Shown: one piece after another, positions 22,822 through 31,370 of the stretch | Position numbering within the stretch: position 1 is the stretch's first letter | Layout: each line of letters opens with the position of its first letter | Made by a program: the position numbers and the translations under genes | DNA from: Nonomuraea cypriaca | GTDB lineage: Bacteria > Actinomycetota > Actinomycetes > Streptosporangiales > Streptosporangiaceae | Assembly (NCBI RefSeq): GCF_015645445.1 | Contig: NZ_JADOGI010000072.1 | Span: 1 to 44,856 of the forward strand | Direction: 5' to 3' | Length of the DNA: 44,856 bases | The notes under the pieces: generated by a model | Told to the model about the DNA's origin: nothing | The model's input: only the letters and a program-made list of their open reading frames with translations | The model's database searches: none

Positions 22822-24181
22822 GGAAAGACCGTACGTCGCCTCTCCCACGCCCCTCATTGGTCGCGGTGGCCAGTCTTTCCCGGCCGGAATTGGTCGGCCC
22901 GTCGATAATCGGCTGGGCGTCCTGCAACGCGATCGCGACGAGCAGTTCGACGAGATCGTTGATCGAGCGCAGGCTCCGCCCGGTGCGCTCCTGGATCCTG
23001 CGCAGCCGGTACTGGGCCGTGTTCGGGTGGATCTGCAGCCGTTCGGCCGCGGCCCGCAGGTTCAGGTCGGCGGCGGCGAACGCCCTGATCGTGGCCGTCA
23101 GCACGCCGCCGCGCGCCCGATCCTCGGCCAGCAGCGAGTTGATCCGCGGGTCCACGAGGTGGCGCGCGGTGTCGTCGGCCTTCAGCGCCAGATACTGGAA
23201 CGGGGTGATCCGCGGCAGCGCCGCGACCCCGCCCTCCTCGGGCACGAAGTCGAGCACCGCCCTGGCCTCCTGGTAGGCGTGCGGGATGTACGCGGTCCCC
23301 GCCGAGACGGTGCTGATGCCCATCGCCAGCCTGATCCCCTCGGTGGCCAGGCTGTCCAGCACCCCCTGCAGCCGGTCGCACAGGTCCCCGGGCTCGGTGC
23401 CGGGGCTGAGCACGGGGATCGCCACGATCTCCGACTGGCGCACGACCGACAGCGTACGCGTGCCGTTCCCGCCGGTCCTGGCGATCGCCGCGCAGGCCGC
23501 GTGCCTGGCGTCGGCGCCCTGGTCCGGCCCCGTCGTCACGGGCGCGGGCGGTCCGACGAGCACCGCGATCACGACGAGCAGCGGCGTTCTGGCCTCCGGC
23601 GCCAGCCCGTGCGCCTGCGCCGCGGCCAACTCCCTGCCGCGCGTCGGGACGCCCCCGGCCAGCAGCGTCTCCAGCAGGTCCCGGCTCTCCCGGACGGCCT
23701 CCGCGGCGGCGTACTCCTGGAACTCCATGTACGCGTTCGCCGCGTGCGTGCTGGCGAAGTCGCAGTAGCGCATCAACGGGGCCGCCAGCGACAGTGCCGC
23801 CTCGCGAGCGGCGGACGACTGGCCGGCCCGCTCGACCACCGCCTCCCAGAACACCTGCTGCCCGACCCGGAAGGCGTTGATGTAGTCGGCCAGCGCCACC
23901 CCCGCCCTGGCCCGGCGCGTCGCCGCCCGGCGGGTGAAGGTGATGTCGTCGAGGGTCACCGTGCGGTCCTCGAGCAGCACCGCCAGCTTGGCGCGATAGT
24001 GCCTGGCGACCTGGTCGCGGACGTCGGCCTGGAAGTCAGGCCCCTGCGCCGCGTACGCGGGGATCTCCTCACGCATGGTCGCCACCGCGGTGTCGGCCAG
24101 CTGTTCAAGGTCGCGGAGAAGCTCGGACAGGATTCGGGCCCGTTCAGCGCGGACCGTCTCCGTGCTGAAAACAGTGGACAT
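22808..24181 (-). CDS. PucR-family transcriptional regulator (CdaR/GGDEF-like and HTH_30)
   Basis: 457 residues from ATG 24181 (MSTVFSTETV); a TTG 12 codons earlier is less likely. The N-terminal half is a helical sensor domain; a degenerate GGDEF-like middle region (LAMGISTVSAGTAYIPHAYQEARAVLDF) follows, and the C-terminal helix-turn-helix is AAERLQIHPNTAQYRLRRIQERTGRSL. Family knowledge: PucR/CdaR proteins are usually activators of adjacent catabolic genes. It overlaps the acyl-CoA synthetase and is divergent from the HAAT importer, so it may control both (inference). Confidence 0.92.
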   Translation of the reverse strand: MSTVFSTETVRAERARILSELLRDLEQLADTAVATMREEIPAYAAQGPDFQADVRDQVARHYRAKLAVLLEDRTVTLDDITFTRRAATRRARAGVALADYINAFRVGQQVFWEAVVERAGQSSAAREAALSLAAPLMRYCDFASTHAANAYMEFQEYAAAEAVRESRDLLETLLAGGVPTRGRELAAAQAHGLAPEARTPLLVVIAVLVGPPAPVTTGPDQGADARHAACAAIARTGGNGTRTLSVVRQSEIVAIPVLSPGTEPGDLCDRLQGVLDSLATEGIRLAMGISTVSAGTAYIPHAYQEARAVLDFVPEEGGVAALPRITPFQYLALKADDTARHLVDPRINSLLAEDRARGGVLTATIRAFAAADLNLRAAAERLQIHPNTAQYRLRRIQERTGRSLRSINDLVELLVAIALQDAQPIIDGPTNSGRERLATATNEGRGRGDVRSFHEPR

Positions 24182-24335
24182 GCCCGGGATGATCCAGCGC
24201 CTTTGCCGGGCGGTCAACGGGTCGTAACCGGTCCGAGACCCAGGCTGTGCTCAGAGGACAACTCCCCTGAAACATCTTGGGTCACCGTGCCCAATGCGGC
24301 TCCTGACGAGCGGATCCTACGCTGAGCCCACATTC

Positions 24336-24348
24336 AGAACATTGTTCT
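24336..24348. promoter_or_regulatory. 13-bp palindrome upstream of the ABC importer operon
   Basis: AGAACATTGTTCT, perfect 6-bp arms around a central T, 12 bases before the livG start and just before its Shine-Dalgarno (AGGAGG, 24351-24356). Its place would block transcription or the leader, suggesting a repressor site; whether PucR or another protein binds is unknown. Confidence 0.5.
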
Positions 24349-24360
24349 CCAGGAGGCCGG

Positions 24361-25185
24361 ATGCTGGAGGTACACGATCTTACCGTTCGCTTCGGCGGCA
24401 TCACGGCGCTGGACGGCGTGGGCTTCGACGTGGCGAGCGGCGAGATGGTGGGGCTCATCGGGCCGAACGGCGCCGGCAAGACCACCCTGTTCAACTGCCT
24501 GACCCGGCGCTACGAAGCCGGCTCGGGGACGATCTCGTACGAGGGCCTCGACCTGACCGCCGTGGCCCCGCACGCGATCGCCGGGCTGGGCATCGCCAGG
24601 ACGTTCCAGAACCTGGGCCTGTTCCCGCACCTGTCCGTACGCGACAACGTGCTCGTCGGCGCGCACCACCGGGGCCGCGCCGGCTTCCTGAGCGCGGGCC
24701 TGCGGCTGCCCGGCGTGCGCCGCGAGGAGCGCGAGCTGCACGCCGACGCCGACGCCGTGCTGGAGCGGCTCGGCCTGACCGCCGTGGCAGGGCACCCGGC
24801 GACCGGGTTGCCGTTCGGAACGCTGAAACGGGTCGAGCTCGCCCGCGCGCTCATCGGCCACCCCCGCCTGCTGCTGCTGGACGAGCCGGTCAACGGGCTG
24901 AACGCGGCCGAGGTCGACGAGTTCGCGGGCACGCTGGGCGCGATCCGCTCCGAGTACGACCTGACCGTGATCGTGGTCGAGCACCACATGGGCTTCGTCA
25001 TGGGGATCTGCGAGCGCATCGTGTGCCTGGACTTCGGCCGCAAGATCGCCGAAGGGCCGCCGGCCGAGGTGCAGCGCGATCCCGGTGTCATCGAGGCGTA
25101 CCTGGGGACGGCCGTGAGTGAGCGAAGCGAGCGAACAACCGAACACAGCAGCTTGCTCATGCGACCGACGGAGGAGGGCGCATGA
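24361..25185 (+). CDS. livG: Branched-chain amino acid-type ABC importer, ATP-binding protein LivG-like
   Basis: 274 residues. Walker A GPNGAGKT (40-47), Q-loop ARTFQNLGLF, LivG-type signature LPFGTLKRVELARAL, Walker B LLLLDEPVNGLN and H-loop EHHMGFV. The order of the cluster (ATPase, ATPase, permease, permease, binding protein) fits the HAAT family. After the normal end (about 251) there is an extension beginning SERSERTTEHSS that looks like read-through of a non-conserved segment. The stop overlaps the next start (ATGA). Role: one of two cytoplasmic ATPases of an importer for branched-chain amino acids, amides or aromatic/aliphatic acids. Confidence 0.94.
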   Translation: MLEVHDLTVRFGGITALDGVGFDVASGEMVGLIGPNGAGKTTLFNCLTRRYEAGSGTISYEGLDLTAVAPHAIAGLGIARTFQNLGLFPHLSVRDNVLVGAHHRGRAGFLSAGLRLPGVRREERELHADADAVLERLGLTAVAGHPATGLPFGTLKRVELARALIGHPRLLLLDEPVNGLNAAEVDEFAGTLGAIRSEYDLTVIVVEHHMGFVMGICERIVCLDFGRKIAEGPPAEVQRDPGVIEAYLGTAVSERSERTTEHSSLLMRPTEEGA

Positions 25186-25898
25186 GCGCTCTGGTGGTGG
25201 AGAACCTGGTCGCCGGATACGGCGACGCCCGCGTGCTGCACGGCGTCGACCTGACCGTGGGCGAAGGGGAGATCTGCGCGATCCTCGGGCCGAACGGCGC
25301 GGGCAAGACGACCCTGCTGCGGGCCCTGTCCGGCGTGATCAGGACGCGGGGCAAGGTCCGGCTGGACGGCACGGACCTGGCCGGCCGCTCGGCCGACGCG
25401 ATCGCCAGGCTGGGCGTCGCGCACGTGCCGGAGGGGCGGGGCACGTTCATGCCGCTGACCGTCGAGGACAACCTGCGGCTCGGCGCGTTCGTACGGCGGG
25501 GCAAGGCCGCCATCGAGGAGGACCTCGAACGCATCCACACCTACTTCCCTGTGCTGAAGACCCGGCTCAAGCAGGCCGCGGGCAGCCTCAGCGGCGGCGA
25601 GCAGCAGATGCTCGCCATCGGCAGGGCGCTCATGTTGCGCCCCCGGCTGCTCCTGCTCGACGAGCCGTCGCTCGGCCTCGCGCCGCTGGTCACCAGGGAG
25701 CTGTTCCGGATCGTACGGGCCATCAACGAGGAGGAGCGGACCACCGTGGTCGTCGTCGAACAGAACGCCCATCTCGCCCTCGGCATCGCCCAGCAGGCGC
25801 ATGTCCTGGAGACCGGGCGGATCGTCCTGTCGGGCACGGCCCAGCAGATCAGGGACGACGAACAGGTCGCCCAGTCCTACCTCGGGTACCGGGTGTAG
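25182..25898 (+). CDS. livF: Branched-chain amino acid-type ABC importer, ATP-binding protein LivF-like
   Basis: 238 residues. Walker A GPNGAGKT, the LivF-specific VPEGRGTFMPLTVEDNL, signature SLSGGEQQMLAIGRAL, Walker B LLLLDEPSLGLAP and EQNAHLAL (H-loop replaced by EQN as usual in LivF). It overlaps livG by 4 bases and ends 3 bases before livH. Pairs with LivG to drive import. Confidence 0.95.
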   Translation: MSALVVENLVAGYGDARVLHGVDLTVGEGEICAILGPNGAGKTTLLRALSGVIRTRGKVRLDGTDLAGRSADAIARLGVAHVPEGRGTFMPLTVEDNLRLGAFVRRGKAAIEEDLERIHTYFPVLKTRLKQAAGSLSGGEQQMLAIGRALMLRPRLLLLDEPSLGLAPLVTRELFRIVRAINEEERTTVVVVEQNAHLALGIAQQAHVLETGRIVLSGTAQQIRDDEQVAQSYLGYRV

Positions 25899-25901
25899 CC
25901 G

Positions 25902-26783
25902 ATGGCCGGATTCCTGCAGCAGATCGTCGAGGGGCTCGGCGCGGGCGCCATCTACGCCAGCCTGGCGCTGGCCCTGGTGCTGATCTACCAGTTCACCGGG
26001 ATCGTCAACTTCGCCCAGGGCGAGCTGGCCATGTTCTCGACCTACATCGCCTGGCAGTGCGTGGCCGCCGGGCTGCCGTTCTGGCTGGCGCTGGTGCTGA
26101 CGCTGGCGGTGTCGTTCGCGGGCGGGATGCTCATCGAACGCGTGATCATCCGTCCGGTGGAGGGCGCGCCCGAGCTGACGCTGGTGATCGTCACCGTCGG
26201 ACTCTTCATCTTCGTGAACGCCGCCGCCGGATGGATCTGGACCTTCCTCATCAAGGACTTCCCGAACCCGTTCCCCGGCGGCGCGCTGGAGGCGGGCGGC
26301 ATCAGCGTGAACTTCTCCACCCTGGGCGTGGTCGTCGTGGTGGGGGTGGTGATGGGGCTGCTGTACCTGCTCTTCCAGCACACCAAGATCGGGCTCGGGA
26401 TGCGCGCGGTGGCGACCAACCCCGCCTCGGCGCGGCTGGTCGGCATCCGGGTGGGCTGGACGCTCGCGCTCGGCTGGGGTCTCGCCGCCACCGTCGGCGC
26501 GGTCTCCGGCGTGCTGGTGGCGCCGCTGCTGTTCCTGGAGCCCAACATGATGGGCGGCGTCCTCATCTACGCGTTCGCGGCGGCCACGCTCGGGGGCTTC
26601 GACAGCCCGGCGGGCGCGGTCGTGGGCGGCGTGATCGTGGGCATCGCCGAGACGCTCGCCGGCGCCTACGTCGGCTTCATCGGCCCCGATCTCAAGGTGG
26701 GCGTGCCCTTGGTGATCATCCTCGGCGTGTTGCTGCTCCGGCCGCAGGGACTGTTCGGACGAGCGGTGGTGGAGCGCGCATGA
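25902..26783 (+). CDS. livH: Branched-chain amino acid-type ABC importer permease LivH-like
   Basis: 293 residues, about eight hydrophobic helices. The N-terminal block LGAGAIYASLALALVLIYQFTG and GELAMFSTYIAW, the GMRAVATNPASARLVGI segment and the end AFAAATLGGFDSPAGAVVGG are conserved LivH features (the central loop contacts the ATPases). Three-base gap after livF; its TGA overlaps the livM ATG. Inner-membrane channel half. Confidence 0.94.
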   Translation: MAGFLQQIVEGLGAGAIYASLALALVLIYQFTGIVNFAQGELAMFSTYIAWQCVAAGLPFWLALVLTLAVSFAGGMLIERVIIRPVEGAPELTLVIVTVGLFIFVNAAAGWIWTFLIKDFPNPFPGGALEAGGISVNFSTLGVVVVVGVVMGLLYLLFQHTKIGLGMRAVATNPASARLVGIRVGWTLALGWGLAATVGAVSGVLVAPLLFLEPNMMGGVLIYAFAAATLGGFDSPAGAVVGGVIVGIAETLAGAYVGFIGPDLKVGVPLVIILGVLLLRPQGLFGRAVVERA

Positions 26784-27871
26784 GCCGCCGACCGGAGACG
26801 AACGCTGAGACGAACGCTGGGAAGAACCCCGAGACGAACACCGAGAGCGCGTCGCAGGCCGAGCGGGCACCTGAGACAACACCCGAGTCCGGGCCCGCGA
26901 CCGCACCCGTGGCCTCGCCCCCGCTCGCGTCGCGCCGGCGGTGGGCCGTGGCCGCCGCGCTGCTGGCGGCGGCCTGCTACGCGCCCTTCCAGCTCGTGCC
27001 GTTCCACGTCTTCCAGCTCACCATGGTGCTGATCTACGCGGTGGCGCTGCTCGGGCTGAACCTCCTCGTCGGCCACGCCGGTCAGATCTCGCTGGGTCAT
27101 GGTGCGTTCTTCGCCATCGGCGCGTACGCGTCCGCCGTCCTGCTCGACCGCTGGGCGATGCCGTACCCGCTGACGTTGCCCGTGGCGGCCGGGGTGGCCT
27201 TCCTGATCGGCCTGGCCCTGGGCGTGCCCGCGATGCGGTTGCGCGGGCTGTACCTGGCGCTCGTCACGCTGGCCATCGCGATCTTCCTGGTGCCGCTGCT
27301 CAAGCGGTTCGAGGAGGTGACCGGCGGCTCGATGGGGCTGACGCTGCCCAAGCCGGCGCCGCCCGCCTGGACGGGCCTGGCCGAGGACCAGTGGCTCTAC
27401 TTCGTCGCCCTCGCCGTGGCCGTGGTCTCGTTCGCGGTGGCCGCGAGCCTGCTGCGGTCGCGGGTCGGCCGGGCGCTGCACGCCATCAGGGACAACGAGA
27501 GCGCGGCCGAGGTCATGGGCGTGCGGCTGTCGTTCTACAAGACGCTCGCGTTCGCGTGGGGCGCCATGTTCGCCGGGGCGGCCGGCTGCGTCTACACCTG
27601 GGTGATCGGGTTCGTCTCGCCGGACTCGTTCACCGTCAACCTGTCGATCACGCTGCTGGCCGGACTGGTCGTCGGCGGGCTCGGCTCGCTGTCCGGGCCG
27701 GTGCTCGGCGGCCTGTTCGTGATGTTCGTGCCGAGCATCTCGCAGGACATCAACGACGCCGCGCCCGGCGTCATCTTCGGCCTGCTGATCATCGCGGTGA
27801 TGTACGTGGCCCCGACGGGCCTGGCCGGGCTGGCCGGACGCTTGATCAAGAAAATTCCCCGGAAGGAGTAA
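26780..27871 (+). CDS. livM: Branched-chain amino acid-type ABC importer permease LivM-like, with acidic N-terminal tail
   Basis: 363 residues from ATG 26780, which overlaps the livH stop (ATGA). The first 50 residues are a low-complexity, Thr/Glu/Asn-rich tail with repeated ETNAETNAG-type units, unusual for LivM and probably disordered in the cytoplasm. The membrane part starts near RRRWAVAAALL and carries LLVGHAGQISLGHGAFFAIGAY and GRALHAIRDNESAAEVMG, characteristic of LivM. A longer upstream frame is a shadow. The binding-protein gene follows with AAGGAG between. Confidence 0.94.
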   Translation: MSRRPETNAETNAGKNPETNTESASQAERAPETTPESGPATAPVASPPLASRRRWAVAAALLAAACYAPFQLVPFHVFQLTMVLIYAVALLGLNLLVGHAGQISLGHGAFFAIGAYASAVLLDRWAMPYPLTLPVAAGVAFLIGLALGVPAMRLRGLYLALVTLAIAIFLVPLLKRFEEVTGGSMGLTLPKPAPPAWTGLAEDQWLYFVALAVAVVSFAVAASLLRSRVGRALHAIRDNESAAEVMGVRLSFYKTLAFAWGAMFAGAAGCVYTWVIGFVSPDSFTVNLSITLLAGLVVGGLGSLSGPVLGGLFVMFVPSISQDINDAAPGVIFGLLIIAVMYVAPTGLAGLAGRLIKKIPRKE

Positions 27872-27875
27872 AGGG

Positions 27876-29147
27876 ATGCGTGTATCTGCGATCGGCTGTA
27901 CGGCAATGCTCCTGCTCGCCGTCGCCGCCTGCGGGGGACGGGACAGCGGCGAGGCCACGGGTGGCACGGCCACCTCCGGCCAGTGCCAGGGCCAGCAAAC
28001 GACCGGCATCACCAGCACCAGCATCAAACTCGGCGGCATCTACCCGCTGTCCGGGCCCGCTTCCGCCTACGGAGACATCCCCAAGGGCATCAAGGCGTAC
28101 TTCGACTACGTCAACGCCGAGAAGAACGGCATCGGCGGGCGCAAGGTCGAGTTCATCGTCCGCGACGACGGTTACGCGCCGCCCAAGGCCGTGGAGGAGG
28201 CCCGCAGGCTGGTGGAGCAGGAGCAGGTGTTCGCGCTGTTCCAGACGCTCGGCACTCCTTCGACGACCGCGACCTGGGACTACACCAACCAGCGCAAGGT
28301 GCCGCAGGTCTTCGTCGCCACCGGCGCCTCCCAGTGGGGCACCGACACCGCGCACCCGTGGACGATCGGCTGGCAGCCCAACTACATCTCTGAGGCCCGC
28401 GTCTACGCGCAGTACCTCAAGGACGAGAAGCCCGACGCCAAGGTCGCCGTGCTCTACCAGAACGACGACTTCGGCAAGGACCTGCTCGGCGGGTTCACCC
28501 GGGCCATCGAGGGCACCGGGATCGAGGTCGTGGCCGAGCAGAGCTACGAGGTCTCCGACCCCAGCGTCGATCCCCAGATGCGCAACCTCGCCGAGTCGGA
28601 CGCGGACGTGTTCCTCAACGTCACCACGCCCAAGTTCGGCTCGCAGGCGCTGGCCGCGGATGCCAAGAACACCAAGTGGAACCCGGTGCACATCGTCAAC
28701 AACGTCGCCGCCTCGATCACCGTGCTCAAGCCCGTCGGGTTCGAGAACGTCCAGGGCGTCGTGTCGAGTACGTACTACAAGGACCCGAACGACCCCACGT
28801 GGCAGAGCGACCCGGAGATGATGCTGTACCGGCAGAAGATGCAGCAGTACGCGCCCGACGCCGACCCGAACGTCCCGTACCACACGTTCGGCTGGGCCGT
28901 GGCGAGCAGCTTCCACAAGGCCATGGACGCGGCCGCCTGCCCGACCCGTGAGGGCCTGCGCGACGCGGTCCGCAACCTCAAGGGCGTCAAGGTGGACATG
29001 CTGCTGCCCGGCGTGACGCTGGACACGGCGCAGGGTGACGCGTTCCCGATCGAGTCGATGCAGCTCATGACGTTCAAGGGCGAGCGGTGGGAGTTGATGG
29101 GTGAGGTCATCGACACGCGCAAGGTGTTCGGCCCGCTGACGGGCTGA
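27876..29147 (+). CDS. livK: Branched-chain amino acid-type ABC importer, substrate-binding lipoprotein
   Basis: 423 residues with a lipoprotein signal (lipid Cys19 in VAACGG) and a Ser/Thr/Gly linker, then a Peripla_BP_6 fold: ITSTSIKLGGIYPLSGPASAYG, KVEFIVRDDGYAPPKAVEEARRLVE, VAVLYQNDDFGKDLLGGF. Start preceded by AAGGAG, 9 bases. In monoderms the protein stays on the outer face of the membrane. The ligand is not predictable: members bind Leu/Ile/Val, amides, aromatic acids and others; the acyl-CoA synthetase and PucR next door hint at a carboxylic acid (inference). Confidence 0.94.
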   Translation: MRVSAIGCTAMLLLAVAACGGRDSGEATGGTATSGQCQGQQTTGITSTSIKLGGIYPLSGPASAYGDIPKGIKAYFDYVNAEKNGIGGRKVEFIVRDDGYAPPKAVEEARRLVEQEQVFALFQTLGTPSTTATWDYTNQRKVPQVFVATGASQWGTDTAHPWTIGWQPNYISEARVYAQYLKDEKPDAKVAVLYQNDDFGKDLLGGFTRAIEGTGIEVVAEQSYEVSDPSVDPQMRNLAESDADVFLNVTTPKFGSQALAADAKNTKWNPVHIVNNVAASITVLKPVGFENVQGVVSSTYYKDPNDPTWQSDPEMMLYRQKMQQYAPDADPNVPYHTFGWAVASSFHKAMDAAACPTREGLRDAVRNLKGVKVDMLLPGVTLDTAQGDAFPIESMQLMTFKGERWELMGEVIDTRKVFGPLTG

Positions 29148-29155
29148 CGCGGTAT

Positions 29156-29188
29156 CCGCTCTGGCGCTGCCACCCGGCGCCAGGGCGG
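29156..29188. terminator. Bidirectional hairpin terminator between livK and the epimerase gene
   Basis: Twelve-base-pair stem (29156-29167 with 29177-29188, one G-U wobble) around a 9-base loop, filling the gap between convergent genes. No U-run; actinobacterial style. Confidence 0.7.
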
Positions 29189-29189
29189 T

Positions 29190-30149
29190 TCAACCGTTGC
29201 GGACTATGGTCCCCGCCCTGACGAGCCAGTCGACCGCCTCGGCGACGGCCTCCAGCGAGGTGTACCTCGGCCGGTGCCCGAGCAGCCGCTCCGCCTTCTC
29301 CATGGCGCAGTGCGGGCTGTGCGCGATGTGGTCGTAGGTGACGCGCGCGTTCTCCTCGGACACGGTGCTCCGCCACTCCTCCCACGGCAGGTATGCCAGC
29401 CGCGCCTCCCTCCCGAACCAGCCCGCCACCGCCTCGGCGTAACCGCGCAGGGTCAGAGCGGTGGTGGCCACGGAGTGGAAGCTCTCGCCGGCGGCGGCCG
29501 TGGGACCGGCGATCGCGTCCATGAACAGCCGCGCGACGTCGTCGGCGTGCACGTGCTGGACGGTCTCCATGCCGAGGTTAGGCAGCGTCACCTCGGCCCC
29601 GTCGGCGAGCGCCTGGAACACGGCGGTATCGAGGTTGCCCGCCGGGTTGACCGGCCGCCAGCCTGGCCCGGTGATGTGGCCGGGGTGGATGACGGTCGCG
29701 GGGAAGCCGTCCCGGCGCGCCCGGTCGAGCAGGTAGGCCTCGATGGCGGCCTTCTGGCGGCCGTACTCGCCGATCGGCCGGCGCAGCCGGTCCTCGGTGG
29801 TGGGGACGCGGGTGCTCGGGCCGTGCACCCAGATGGTGCCGCAGTGCAGGAACTGCCTGACCCGTCCGGTCAGGGCCGTCGCCAGCAGGCGGGCGCCGCT
29901 CTCGGTGAAGCAGATCAGGTCGATGACGACGTCCGCCTCCAGGTCGGCGATCCGCCGCCCGAACGTGCCGTCGGCCTCCTCCGCCTCCCGGTCGGCCGTG
30001 ATCGTGGTGACCCGCTGCCAGGCCCCGTGCGGGCTGTACGGCTCCCGCTTGCCCCGGCTCACGGCGACCACGTCGTGCCCGGCGTCGACCAGCCGGGGAA
30101 CCAAGTACGTACCGATGTGCCCGCTGGCGCCAATCACCACAACTCGCAT
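29190..30149 (-). CDS. NAD(P)-dependent epimerase/dehydratase (extended SDR)
   Basis: 319 residues. The N-terminal Rossmann motif is VVVIGASGHIGTYLV (GxxGxxG), the strand ADVVIDLICF precedes the substrate pocket, and the catalytic Tyr/Lys are in YGRQKAA; the conserved IHPGHITGPGW region follows. Likely acts on a nucleotide-sugar or other hydroxy/keto substrate, but the exact reaction is not evident. The gene follows the MDMPI protein by 13 bp on the same strand. Confidence 0.9.
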   Translation of the reverse strand: MRVVVIGASGHIGTYLVPRLVDAGHDVVAVSRGKREPYSPHGAWQRVTTITADREAEEADGTFGRRIADLEADVVIDLICFTESGARLLATALTGRVRQFLHCGTIWVHGPSTRVPTTEDRLRRPIGEYGRQKAAIEAYLLDRARRDGFPATVIHPGHITGPGWRPVNPAGNLDTAVFQALADGAEVTLPNLGMETVQHVHADDVARLFMDAIAGPTAAAGESFHSVATTALTLRGYAEAVAGWFGREARLAYLPWEEWRSTVSEENARVTYDHIAHSPHCAMEKAERLLGHRPRYTSLEAVAEAVDWLVRAGTIVRNG

Positions 30150-30162
30150 GCGAACAGCGTAC

Positions 30163-30792
30163 TCACCCCGCCCGGCCGCGCAGGGCCGCGACGCCGTCCC
30201 CTTCGAGCTCGTCGCAGTACGCCGCCCGCCCGGTCATCGCCATCGTCAGCGCCAGTGTGGTGCCGGACACCAGCGCGCCGGAACCCGTGGTGAAGGGCCC
30301 GTCGGTCGCGACCAGGCGCAGGCCCCCGATCCTGCCCTTGGCGCGGACGACCTGGTCGGACCCCTGGTAGTAGGTGGCCAGCCGGGTGAGCGTGCCGATC
30401 GGGTAGTCGCGGCGGATGCCCAGGGGGCGGCGGATGTCCTCCCCGTGCACGATCGACTCACCGAGTATCGCCAGGACCGGGAGGGGCGGCGAGGTCGTGC
30501 TCGTGACGACGCGGCGGAAGCCCGCGAGCGTCTCGGCCGGGGTCGCGCCCAGGTGCTCGGCCAGCCGCATGGCGACCTGCTTGTCGAAGTCGAACCGGCA
30601 GCGGATCACGCCCGCCAGCCACCGTACGGCGCCGAGGTTCGCCGCCGAGGTGAGGTGGGCCAGCACCTCTCGCACCGTCAGCCCGGCGCACAGCGACGGC
30701 GTCGCCCACTCCTCGTCGGTCAGCTTCGCGAGGTCGTCCGCCAGGGCGGCCCGCTCGGCGTGCACCAGCGGCCAGTCGCCGATCTTGGTCAT
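30163..30792 (-). CDS. Maleylpyruvate isomerase family (MDMPI/DinB-like) mycothiol-dependent-type protein
   Basis: 209 residues. The N-terminal MDMPI fold has WPLVHAERAALADDLAKLTDEEW and AGLTVREVLAHLTSAANLG, with metal ligands His (LAHLTS), and a second His in SIVHGEDIRRPLG. The start ATG is preceded by AGGAGA. An inverted repeat GGTCTC (30820-30825) / GAGACC (30837-30842) lies just upstream, a candidate operator. Family knowledge: mycothiol S-transferases or thiol-dependent enzymes, as actinomycetes use mycothiol; specific substrate unknown. In an operon with the epimerase. Confidence 0.85.
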   Translation of the reverse strand: MTKIGDWPLVHAERAALADDLAKLTDEEWATPSLCAGLTVREVLAHLTSAANLGAVRWLAGVIRCRFDFDKQVAMRLAEHLGATPAETLAGFRRVVTSTTSPPLPVLAILGESIVHGEDIRRPLGIRRDYPIGTLTRLATYYQGSDQVVRAKGRIGGLRLVATDGPFTTGSGALVSGTTLALTMAMTGRAAYCDELEGDGVAALRGRAG

Positions 30793-31026
30793 TCTGGGTC
30801 TCCTGCTTCTGTGGGCACCGGTCTCGTCCAGGGAAAGAGACCCGCCGAGCGGGCGGAACTCATCGGCTCAGGGCATGTTCTGGTGCCGTGTGGTCCTCGT
30901 CAAGGCGAGAATCGCGGACACGATGGCGTATCAGCAGGTCATCCGGGGGCTCGCGTGCTATTTTCGCCGAATGGGTCAGTGCGGCGACATGTGATCCATG
31001 AACAGCGCCAACCGAAGGAGATCGCC

Positions 31027-31233
31027 ATGGCGACCGGCACCGTGAAGTGGTTCAACAGCGAGAAGGGCTTCGGCTTCATCGCGCAGGACGGCGGCGGTGC
31101 CGACGTCTTCGCTCACTTCTCCAACATCGCCGCCCAGGGCTACCGCGAGCTGCACGAGGGCCAGAAGGTGAGTTTCGACGTCACCCAGGGACAGAAGGGA
31201 CCCCAGGCGGAAAACATCGTCCCCATGGACTGA
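31027..31233 (+). CDS. Cold-shock protein (CspA family)
   Basis: 68 residues, single OB-fold cold-shock domain. The RNP1 motif KGFGFIAQ (13-20) and RNP2 ADVFAHFSNI (25-34) with the usual aromatic residues are intact; the opening TGTVKWFNSEKGFGFI is textbook. AAGGAG lies six bases before the ATG. Role: RNA-binding chaperone or antiterminator at low temperature or general growth. A 234-bp upstream gap may hold a regulated 5' leader, as for many csp genes. A hairpin terminator follows. Confidence 0.97.
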   Translation: MATGTVKWFNSEKGFGFIAQDGGGADVFAHFSNIAAQGYRELHEGQKVSFDVTQGQKGPQAENIVPMD

Positions 31234-31248
31234 CACGACATCACCAGG

Positions 31249-31281
31249 AAGCCGGGGCCTCTTTTCCGGGACCCCGGTTTT
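31249..31281 (+). terminator. Intrinsic terminator of the cold-shock gene
   Basis: Stem CCGGGG (31252-31257) with CCCCGG (31272-31277), extended by three further A-U/G-U pairs, loop of 14 bases, followed by TTTT (31278-31281): a classic stem plus U-tract. Confidence 0.7.
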
Positions 31282-31370
31282 CGCATTTCCGGTAACTAGT
31301 TGAAGACCGCACTAGAGAGCTGCCGCCCATGATTGTTACCGTCTAACGCCATGATCCAGGAAGGGTTGGC

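Noticed and set aside
25118..27871. A 917-codon version of LivM
   Set aside because: Its first 554 codons are antiphase to livF and livH; the real ATG overlaps the livH stop at 26780.
30246..30461. Short shadow frames within the MDMPI gene
   Set aside because: Low-complexity composition and complete overlap with a well-supported gene in another frame.
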